DNA from: Candidatus Nomurabacteria bacterium GW2011_GWF2_43_8
Lineage (GTDB): Bacteria > Patescibacteriota > Minisyncoccia > Phycocordibacterales > UBA9973
Length of the DNA stretch: 16,623 nucleotides
Direction of reading: 5' to 3'
NCBI GenBank assembly: GCA_001000035.1
Contig: LCGX01000005.1
Coordinates: 1-16,623 of the forward strand
Below, piece after piece: positions 7,252-12,847 of this stretch. The position numbers and the translations under genes were made by a program. The notes below the pieces were generated by a model. The model worked only from the letters and a program-made list of their open reading frames with translations. It made no database searches and was not told the DNA's origin. Position 1 is the stretch's first letter; every line of letters starts with the position of its first letter.

Positions 7252-7992
7252 ATGAAAATCATTTTAGTTACATCAGATTTAACATACGCCCCGGAAAACT
7301 ATGATGATGTTTTTGAGTTTGTTGCGCGGAATTCTAGCCAGCACGTTGCCGGCGTCGCTCTCATAAAAATCAGTAAATTGACTGTTTTGGCTAAGCTTCC
7401 ATATTTTTATTTCGCTGGATGCAGAAATATTGCATATACGTTGGCCCACAACTTTGGTAGCGTTCTGTTGGGACGGAAAAGGAGGTTTTTAAGAAAATTA
7501 GGAATTCCTTTTATATACGTGGAAGGCATCAATGATCGAAAGGCTGTTCTGTGGCTTAAAAAGCTAAAACCGGATTTAATTTTAAATATGAGAGCCCAGT
7601 GCATATATAAAGACACAGTTTTAAAAATTCCACGCATTGGATGTGTGAATGTTCATCACGGTATTTTGCCGCTCCAGAAAGGACTTTTTTGTGATTTATA
7701 TGCCCTTGCTGAAAATAGAACTGCTGGTTTTACTATTCATCAAATGACAGACCGCATTGATCAGGGCCAAATTCTATATCGAGAACAAGTAAATAAAAAC
7801 AAAATTTATATTAGTTATTTGATAGAAGTTGCGCTAAAAGAAAAAGTAGCGATTATAAATTTAGTTGAACAAGTTGTGCAAAATGGTTCTCTACCGCAAG
7901 CCATATTAGACGAAAGTTGTGATCCTATTGTTACTACGACGCCCAACCTTAAGGCCATCAAAGAATTACAACGTAAGAAAATAATTTTATGA
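7252..7992 (+). CDS. Formyltransferase-like protein (Formyl_trans_N fold)
   Basis: A 246-residue protein with the folate-dependent formyltransferase catalytic core. The motif CVNVHHGILPLQKG gives Asn133 and His135, and TIHQMTDRIDQGQIL gives Asp170, matching the Asn-His-Asp triad of GART and methionyl-tRNA formyltransferases. A KPDLILNM strand leads into it as in the family. It lacks the C-terminal tRNA-recognition domain of Fmt, and the first 75 residues differ from Fmt, so it is not the translation enzyme. Related stand-alone members N-formylate amino sugars or amines. It starts 2 nt after the BtaA-like gene. An obvious but unproven idea is that it formylates the amine left by aminocarboxypropyl transfer. 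The stop overlaps the next start as ATGA. Confidence 0.8.
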   Translation: MKIILVTSDLTYAPENYDDVFEFVARNSSQHVAGVALIKISKLTVLAKLPYFYFAGCRNIAYTLAHNFGSVLLGRKRRFLRKLGIPFIYVEGINDRKAVLWLKKLKPDLILNMRAQCIYKDTVLKIPRIGCVNVHHGILPLQKGLFCDLYALAENRTAGFTIHQMTDRIDQGQILYREQVNKNKIYISYLIEVALKEKVAIINLVEQVVQNGSLPQAILDESCDPIVTTTPNLKAIKELQRKKIIL

Positions 7993-9662
7993 AAATCGGT
8001 TATTACCCAAGTAAACATATTAACAATAATGTCGTTTCCTTTTTAGAGAAGCATGCGAAGCAACAACCCCACAAGATTGCCTTTTATTTTTCGCGCCATA
8101 GTGGATTGCAACTGAAATTATTCAATCACAAATCTATAACTTACTTGAATTTTAATAGCAAAGTCAGCAGTGTTGCTGGAGGTTTTTTAAAACTCGGCAT
8201 AAGAAAAAAAGACAGAGTAATTGTTTTTGTTCCGATATCGCCAGAGCTTTATATCTCGGTTGCCGCTCTTCAGCGTATTGGGGCCATACCTGTACTTTTG
8301 GACTCGTTGTCTCGTCAGGAACAATTGGCAATAATAATCAAAAACTCAAGACCATGCGGTATTGTTGCTCCGACTATATGGCTCCGGATGTCTGAAAAAT
8401 ATTTAGACAGGTTTGGCATCGGCATCAGGATCGCAGCAGATGAAAACTTTGAAGAAGGTAATATTGTCAGACTGGCAAGTTTGTTTTCGGGGCTAGCGCA
8501 AGAAATCGCTCCAGTCCAACGAGATCATACAGCCTTAATAACTTATACGACAGGTAGTTCTGGTGTTCCCAAGGGTGCGAATCGGACGCACCACTTTCTC
8601 GCAGCGCAACATTATGCCTTAAAACGGTTATTCCCATATAGACAAACCGACGTGGATCTGCCAGTTTTCCCAGTCTTTGCGCTCAATAATCTAGCGTCTG
8701 GAGTCACCACTGTCATACCTGCCATTGATATCAGTAAACCGAGCCCAGAGGACGCAAAAATCCTTCTTTCCCAGATTTTACAACTTAAAGTCAATTGTAT
8801 GACGCTTGCTCCATCTTCATTTCGTAATTTAGCAATTTATTGTAACGAAACCGGTATAACCCTAGAAGGGATTTCTCGAGTATTAACAGGCGGAGCGCCA
8901 ATTAGTGAAACCGATATTTCAAAATTCATAACTACTGCTCCTCATTCAAAAAATTGGATCCTTTACGGTTCTACAGAGGTAGAACCCATAGCCTATATTG
9001 AATCTAAAAAAATGCTCTCGATTAAAGCGCCAAAACTGACAAACGTCACAAAAGTCGGGGTAAACGTTGGAAAAATTGATAAAGCCCTACGCTATAAATG
9101 TATAGATATTGAGACAGGTGATATCCGACAAGCTATTGATATACAAAAAAGAGAAGTCGATCGAGGAGAAATAGGAGAACTTATTGTTGCAGGTAAGCAT
9201 GTTTGCCTAGGATATTACAAAAATAAAGAAGCTTTTTTGCGAACAAAGATTAAAGATAAATCTGGGACGGTCTGGCATCGTACAGGCGACCTTGCTCGCA
9301 TAGACCAGAGTGGATATTTATGGATTGTTGGCAGAAGGCATAACGTGATCAAGCTCGACAACGATTATTTTTTCCCAGTCCGTCCGGAAATTATCTTAAA
9401 AGATATTCCTCATATTACTAATGCGGCATATTTAAATTTTAAACATAAACACAAACAAAAAATTGTTGCTGTTATTGTCTTAAAAAGAAAAGACAGAGAG
9501 ATCGAGGAAAAATGTCGCAATAATATTAATAAAATCTTTAAAAAAGAAAAGCTTCCTCTTAATGAGGTGATTTTTATGGAAGAAATCCCCATGGATGTGC
9601 GACATCACAGCAAGGTCGATTATAATTCTTTACGCCAAAAGCTAAATGAAATATTTGTATAA
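7989..9662 (+). CDS. OleC-like acyl-adenylating enzyme (ANL superfamily)
   Basis: A 557-residue ANL ligase. It has the phosphate loop TYTTGSSGVPKG (185-196), GGAPIS (301-306), YGSTEVEP (326-333), the HRTGDLARID hinge block and a C-terminal lysine in the MDVRHHSKVD context (Lys542). Two stretches are specific to the OleC group as I know it: DLPVFPVFAL followed by TTVIPAIDISKP, and the C-terminal RHxxK block. OleC closes 2-hydroxyalkyl-3-hydroxy acids to beta-lactones; other close relatives make acyl-CoA. No OleA thiolase or OleB hydrolase is in the operon, so olefin synthesis as such is unlikely unless those genes lie elsewhere. It is coupled to the formyltransferase by ATGA and overlaps the UbiA-like gene by 17 nt. 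Its likely job is to activate a fatty or hydroxy-fatty acid with ATP. Confidence 0.83.
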   Translation: MKIGYYPSKHINNNVVSFLEKHAKQQPHKIAFYFSRHSGLQLKLFNHKSITYLNFNSKVSSVAGGFLKLGIRKKDRVIVFVPISPELYISVAALQRIGAIPVLLDSLSRQEQLAIIIKNSRPCGIVAPTIWLRMSEKYLDRFGIGIRIAADENFEEGNIVRLASLFSGLAQEIAPVQRDHTALITYTTGSSGVPKGANRTHHFLAAQHYALKRLFPYRQTDVDLPVFPVFALNNLASGVTTVIPAIDISKPSPEDAKILLSQILQLKVNCMTLAPSSFRNLAIYCNETGITLEGISRVLTGGAPISETDISKFITTAPHSKNWILYGSTEVEPIAYIESKKMLSIKAPKLTNVTKVGVNVGKIDKALRYKCIDIETGDIRQAIDIQKREVDRGEIGELIVAGKHVCLGYYKNKEAFLRTKIKDKSGTVWHRTGDLARIDQSGYLWIVGRRHNVIKLDNDYFFPVRPEIILKDIPHITNAAYLNFKHKHKQKIVAVIVLKRKDREIEEKCRNNINKIFKKEKLPLNEVIFMEEIPMDVRHHSKVDYNSLRQKLNEIFV

Positions 9663-10551
9663 GTGGCTCCAGTTTATAAAGGAACGTTTTAATCCGTTGT
9701 CTTACGCGGTAATGATTTTTGTCTTTCTTAGCGCACATTATGTTTTATATCTCAGCTTAATAAAACAGACAAATATCCCCATATTAAGTATGCAGCAATT
9801 AATACCAATCATTTTGGCAACTTCTTTGTTCTTTTTTAAGCTTCGTTTACTTGACGAGATAAAAGATATTAAATCAGATTCTGTGTACCATCCAGAACGA
9901 CCACTGCCAAGAGGAATTTTATCTAAGAACGAGGTAATCCGGGTGGCATTTATTTTGATAATCATAGAAATAGCACTTTTTAGCTACTACGGGCTATGGG
10001 CTTTTTTGAGTGCCGTAATTACAGCTGGTTATTCCTTAACAATGTATAAAGAGTTTTTTATAAAAAGATGGCTCCGCGCACATCTTACTACCTACGCGGT
10101 TACACATACTTTTGTAGTTATCCTTATTTCTCTAACGATATTTGTTGCGTTATTTAATGAGTCATTTACGAGCCTTCCTAAAAACTTGATTTCCTTCTCT
10201 TTTGCTGGGTGGTTTCTTTTCAATATCTTTGAATTTGGTAGAAAAACTTTTGCCAAAAAAGAAGAAACTGATGGCATTGATTCCTACTCAAAAATATTTG
10301 GGAAATTTGGAGCGGTGACTTTAGTGATAATAATGGCGGTATTAAGCATTGTTTTTATAAATAAAGCGACATCATCAGTCATTACAAACACCCTCTTTTT
10401 ATTGTTAATTCCAGTGGTAATTACTGGCTTGTTGTACGTGATTTCAGACCGTTTACACTTCGCTAAAATTTACCGGGCAACGACATCTTTATATATAATC
10501 TTTGTTTATGGAGTTGTGGCATTTTTAGTAGGGATTTTTAGAATATTCTAA
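9646..10551 (+). CDS. UbiA-like membrane prenyltransferase
   Basis: A 301-residue protein with about eight hydrophobic segments. The first Asp-rich motif is LLDEIKDIKSD (68-78), a DExxDxxxD variant of the usual NDxxDxxxD, followed by PERPLPRG (83-90), the RP-x-x-G pattern of UbiA enzymes. The second motif is TDGIDSYSKIFG (208-219), just after a basic stretch, as expected for the diphosphate/Mg site. UbiA proteins transfer prenyl chains from prenyl diphosphates to aromatic or glycerol-type acceptors in the membrane. The N-to-D and D-to-E changes place it outside the ordinary menaquinone or heme enzymes. The start overlaps the upstream gene by 17 nt, and the first helix begins soon after. It is the last gene of the operon; its stop lies in a 14-bp palindrome. 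Confidence 0.82.
   Translation: MKYLYKWLQFIKERFNPLSYAVMIFVFLSAHYVLYLSLIKQTNIPILSMQQLIPIILATSLFFFKLRLLDEIKDIKSDSVYHPERPLPRGILSKNEVIRVAFILIIIEIALFSYYGLWAFLSAVITAGYSLTMYKEFFIKRWLRAHLTTYAVTHTFVVILISLTIFVALFNESFTSLPKNLISFSFAGWFLFNIFEFGRKTFAKKEETDGIDSYSKIFGKFGAVTLVIIMAVLSIVFINKATSSVITNTLFLLLIPVVITGLLYVISDRLHFAKIYRATTSLYIIFVYGVVAFLVGIFRIF
10538..10551. repeat. 14-bp perfect palindrome at the end of the UbiA-like gene
   Basis: TTAGAATATTCTAA reads the same on both strands and ends with the stop codon. It has no following T-run, so it is not a clear terminator. It lies 12 bp before an extended -10 element and could be an operator, or chance in AT-rich DNA. Confidence 0.35.
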
Positions 10552-10563
10552 CTCCCAAAAATC

Positions 10564-10572
10564 TGATATACT
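10564..10572 (+). promoter_or_regulatory. Extended -10 element (TGATATACT)
   Basis: TG-n-TATACT with its last T at 10572 predicts a start near 10579, 19 nt before the ATG at 10598. No good -35 hexamer is seen at 16-18 bp, which extended -10 promoters can tolerate. It would separate the small membrane protein from the lipid operon. Confidence 0.5.
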
Positions 10573-10597
10573 TAATAATGGTTCCAACTTCACTACT

Positions 10598-11056
10598 ATG
10601 TTGATTTTATATACAACCCTAGTTTTACTTATTTTGTTAACAGCTTATTTCTATATTTTTCCACTTTCAAAAAGGAGACCGATTTTGATAAGGGATGGTG
10701 GATTTGTTGCTTATGGAATAGTTGTAGTTATTGCTTTATATCCATTGGTGGAAATACAGTTTTTCTTTATTGTAATTATGGTGGTAGTAATTTTTCTGTC
10801 ATTCTTTAAACTGTGGTTTGTGTACGGGGTAACCAAAACAATGATCTCTGATGCACTAGTAAAAGCCACTTCCGCTACGCGATCACTTGTTGAAAAATTA
10901 GATGGTGACTATGAAATTGATAACAACCTGAGGGTACGAATATTAAATATTATAGGGAAAATATGTATAATTTCATTTAAGAAAGGAGGTGAATCAAAAA
11001 AAGCAAAATTAACAGTAGTGGTTTTTAAGAAATTTATACAGAATTATTTTGTTTAA
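10598..11056 (+). CDS. Small membrane protein of unknown function (152 aa)
   Basis: I do not recognise the family. Three hydrophobic segments are visible at about residues 2-21, 33-51 and 53-75, with a basic SKRRP turn between the first and second. After about residue 80 comes a polar part that begins TKTMISDALVKATSATRS and ends with basic and beta-prone stretches (KKGGESKKAKLTVVVFKKF). No catalytic motif or cysteine pair stands out. The gene follows an extended -10 element and has no Shine-Dalgarno sequence before its ATG. Its position straight after the UbiA-like gene, on the same strand and with similar AT-rich codons, suggests it may belong to the same island, but a separate promoter is likely. 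Confidence 0.6.
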   Translation: MLILYTTLVLLILLTAYFYIFPLSKRRPILIRDGGFVAYGIVVVIALYPLVEIQFFFIVIMVVVIFLSFFKLWFVYGVTKTMISDALVKATSATRSLVEKLDGDYEIDNNLRVRILNIIGKICIISFKKGGESKKAKLTVVVFKKFIQNYFV

Positions 11057-11058
11057 TA

Positions 11059-11067
11059 TGTTATAAT
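11059..11067 (+). promoter_or_regulatory. Extended -10 element (TGTTATAAT)
   Basis: A consensus TG-n-TATAAT three bases after the stop of the small membrane protein. The expected start near 11074 gives a leader of about 43 nt to the ATG at 11117. The -35 region is weak. Confidence 0.65.
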
Positions 11068-11116
11068 TAAAAGGTCGATAAAACCACATCAAATTAATCA
11101 TTAACCACATAGACAT

Positions 11117-11554
11117 ATGACTAAAGTTTCATCATCGGTCACAATTAATAAGCCAGTAAAAGAAGTTTTCGAGTATATGGCATCGCCACATAATGGTCCT
11201 GCCTTTATCCCTAATCTGAACGAAAATACGAATATCTTTCCAGAAAAGGATGGTTTGGGTCAAAAATTTGACTGGAGATTCAATATGGCTGGAGTTGATT
11301 TGAGGGGTAAAGCGGAAGTTACTGAATACGTTGCGCCCGCCAAAGTCGTTATCTCTTCAAAAGGAGATGCCGACTCGACTTGGACGTACACACTGGAAGA
11401 AGCTGGTGGAGGTACAAAAGTATCGGTTGGAATTGATTATGAACTTGCTGAAACAGCCCTGCAGAGAATCGTTAACAAAGCAGTAGTAAGCAAACTTGCC
11501 CAAAAAACAACGGAACAAATGCTTGAAAACCTTAAAGTTATTCTCGAGACATAA
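11117..11554 (+). CDS. SRPBCC-fold protein (polyketide cyclase/START-like)
   Basis: A 145-residue single-domain protein of the SRPBCC helix-grip fold. The opening MTKVSSSVTINKPVKEVFEYMASPHNGPAFIP pattern is typical: a strand, then the INKPVxEVFEYMA helix. It continues with strands around GQKFDWRF, KAEVTEYVAPAKVVISSKG and STWTYTLEEAGGGTKVSVGIDYEL, and ends in a long helix (about 112-145). Members hold a hydrophobic ligand in a deep cavity, and many are lipid or polyketide binding proteins or have no known activity. No signal peptide is seen. It has its own extended -10 promoter and faces the receiver gene convergently. A role in handling products of the nearby lipid operon is possible but not shown. 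Confidence 0.85.
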   Translation: MTKVSSSVTINKPVKEVFEYMASPHNGPAFIPNLNENTNIFPEKDGLGQKFDWRFNMAGVDLRGKAEVTEYVAPAKVVISSKGDADSTWTYTLEEAGGGTKVSVGIDYELAETALQRIVNKAVVSKLAQKTTEQMLENLKVILET

Positions 11555-11664
11555 CGTTACCCTTCTTATAAAACACACAAACCGAAAGGATGCCTGATCG
11601 GGGATCCTATGCTGCAATTCTGCTACGATTTGCTCCACTGAACTCGCACGAAGTCCACCAAAAC
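11555..11664. other. Intergenic segment between convergent genes
   Basis: 110 bp between the SRPBCC gene and the receiver gene. A weak imperfect hairpin (GGATGCC ... GGGGATCC, 11588-11607) has no T-run, so I see no convincing terminator for either gene. On the minus strand the segment stays open in a reading frame that includes GLRASSVEQIVAELQHR. It starts at no plausible gene start and runs into the antisense of the SRPBCC gene, so I do not call it a gene. It may be a piece of a dispersed repeat. Confidence 0.3.
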
Positions 11665-12060
11665 TTATTTTCGAGAAAGTCGCTCGTTGATTTTGTCCAT
11701 TACTTGGCTCAAATCCCAATCCGATTTTACAAGGTAATATGCCGGCTCGTTTTTTACAATCGCCTGCATAATTTTCTCTTCGCTCGCGGAAAGGTTGGTC
11801 AAAAGTATGATTGGTACGTTTTTCCCGTATAAACCATCTTGGCGTAATTTGTTCATCATCGTAAGACCATCCATCACCGGCATTAGAATATCAAGCAGAA
11901 TAAGATCAGGTTTTTCTCGGAGTGCGACTTCCAAACCTTTTTGACCGTTTATCGCCGCAAAGACAGAAAACCCCTTCTCACGCAATTCATCCGCGTATAC
12001 TTTACTTATTACCACTTCGTCCTCAACAATTAAAATTTTTGCTTTGGTGTCTTCGCTCAT
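11665..12060 (-). CDS. Stand-alone response-regulator receiver protein (second)
   Basis: A 131-residue CheY-like receiver without an output domain. The acidic pocket is VEDE (12-15), the phospho-acceptor is Asp57 in LLDILMP, the switch Thr88 lies in IILLTN, and Lys112 is in YYLVKSD. All are intact, so it should accept phosphate, probably from the kinase at 12848-14551. An in-frame ATG eight codons upstream would add MYQYNISV, but those codons are formed by a TATAAT promoter hexamer. The start at 12060 puts the conserved first strand (KAKILIVEDE) at the normal distance. With no DNA-binding domain it must act through protein contacts or relay phosphate. Confidence 0.88.
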   Translation of the reverse strand: MSEDTKAKILIVEDEVVISKVYADELREKGFSVFAAINGQKGLEVALREKPDLILLDILMPVMDGLTMMNKLRQDGLYGKNVPIILLTNLSASEEKIMQAIVKNEPAYYLVKSDWDLSQVMDKINERLSRK

Positions 12061-12069
12061 AACGCTTAT

Positions 12070-12075
12070 ATTATA
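12070..12075 (-). promoter_or_regulatory. -10 element of the second receiver gene, near-leaderless
   Basis: TATAAT on the minus strand, with its last T ten bases before the ATG at 12060, predicts a start about 3 nt before the start codon. It sits in the 24-nt gap after the membrane-protein gene. No ribosome binding site is present. Confidence 0.55.
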
Positions 12076-12084
12076 TTGATACAA

Positions 12085-12444
12085 TTATGGCAATTTTTTG
12101 ATTTCTTGGGTGATATACTGATCCATCTTTAAAATAAGATTTTTTAGTTTTTGGATGGAATAAGCTTTATCGGTAATGTTTTTTTGGTTTTCCGATGCGC
12201 TCAATATCTCAAGCTCTTCTATTCCCTGCCCTAGCATGGCGAGTAAATTTTTCCCGTCGCGAGTAATAATGGCTTGATAGGAGGCTCGTAGTTTTTTTCT
12301 CAAAATATAATGTAGCCAAGTTGAGGTTGCGAACGAAATGATCATTGCGCCGATGACAACAAAAATCTCCGGCCAGTCTAAATTCGCAAATCCCAGCGCG
12401 AGGACCGGCTTGGCCTGCTCGAGCACCAGTCTAGTTTCTTCCAT
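12085..12444 (-). CDS. One-pass membrane protein between two receiver genes (119 aa)
   Basis: I do not recognise a family. The protein has a short N-terminal part, one clear membrane helix at about residues 24-48 (WPEIFVVIGAMIISFATSTW...), then a basic KKLRASYQ segment and a polar, probably coiled helical tail of 65 residues. This topology suits a small membrane anchor or sensor with a cytoplasmic helix. The gene overlaps the end of the first receiver gene by 14 nt and is followed 24 nt later by the second receiver, so translation is probably coupled. The close packing suggests a partner in the same signalling route, for instance as a docking protein for the output-less receivers; this is inference. 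Confidence 0.7.
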   Translation of the reverse strand: MEETRLVLEQAKPVLALGFANLDWPEIFVVIGAMIISFATSTWLHYILRKKLRASYQAIITRDGKNLLAMLGQGIEELEILSASENQKNITDKAYSIQKLKNLILKMDQYITQEIKKLP

Positions 12445-12820
12445 ATAAAAAACCCTTAATTTTATTGATAATTTCCACCATAGAATGCTGGGATTTTACG
12501 ATATAATCACTGGCACCTAAGCTCAAAGCCTTGGTAATGTTTTCATCGTTCCCTTGGACGCTGATCATAATAACAGGAATATTCTTGGTTTCCGGCGAAG
12601 CTTTCAAAATTTCTAAAACTTCAAACCCGTTTTTCCGGGGCAAAATAATATCCAAGAGAATGAGGCCCGGCTTTTTGGTTTTGGCAAGCGTAACAGCCTC
12701 CTCGCCATTAGTGGCCGTTACGACGTCAAAACCCTCTTCGTTCAGCTCTTCCTTAAAAACCCGCAGGAGAATCTCCTCATCTTCGACAATCAAAATTTTT
12801 GTTTTATTGTTCTCAGTCAT
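12431..12820 (-). CDS. Stand-alone response-regulator receiver protein (first)
   Basis: A 129-residue CheY-like receiver. VEDEE (12-16) supplies the acidic residues, Asp57 in LLDIILPRKNG is the phospho-acceptor, Ser87 in VIMISV is the switch residue and Lys109 in DYIVKS completes the site. There is no output domain. A longer form starting seven codons upstream (MWYNIYS) is possible in frame, but those codons contain an extended -10 promoter (TGGTATAAT), so the ATG at 12820 is preferred. The gene lies 27 nt after the histidine kinase and overlaps the next gene by 14 nt. It is the nearest candidate partner of the kinase. Confidence 0.9.
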   Translation of the reverse strand: MTENNKTKILIVEDEEILLRVFKEELNEEGFDVVTATNGEEAVTLAKTKKPGLILLDIILPRKNGFEVLEILKASPETKNIPVIMISVQGNDENITKALSLGASDYIVKSQHSMVEIINKIKGFLYGRN

Positions 12821-12829
12821 TGAATAAAT

Positions 12830-12838
12830 ATTATACCA
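12830..12838 (-). promoter_or_regulatory. Extended -10 element (TGGTATAAT) of the first receiver gene, near-leaderless
   Basis: Minus-strand TG-n-TATAAT, last T at 12830, ATG at 12820: the expected start is about 3 nt before the start codon, the same geometry as at the second receiver gene. It allows expression of the receiver independently of the kinase. The -35 region is not recognisable. Confidence 0.6.
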
Positions 12839-12847
12839 CAATCGGCC

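Noticed and set aside
10979..10991. Strong Shine-Dalgarno-like AAGAAAGGAGGTG inside the small membrane protein gene
   Set aside because: No start codon follows at a usable distance in an open frame; it encodes KKGG within the protein.
11641..11661. Possible tRNA remnant or attachment-site copy (CGAAGTCCACCA, similar to the tRNA-Ala end)
   Set aside because: Only GTCCACC is shared exactly and no acceptor or T stem can be formed, so it does not support an attL/attR pair.
11357..11719. Minus-strand 120-codon open frame across the SRPBCC gene end and the intergenic gap
   Set aside because: It covers the antisense of a clear SRPBCC gene and overlaps the receiver gene, and its composition shows no fold or start signal.
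12061..12084. Longer start of the second receiver (MYQYNISV...)
   Set aside because: The extra codons contain TATAAT and have no counterpart in receivers; the ATG at 12060 fits.
12821..12841. Longer start of the first receiver (MWYNIYS...)
   Set aside because: These codons are the extended -10 promoter TGGTATAAT; the receiver fold starts normally from the ATG at 12820.
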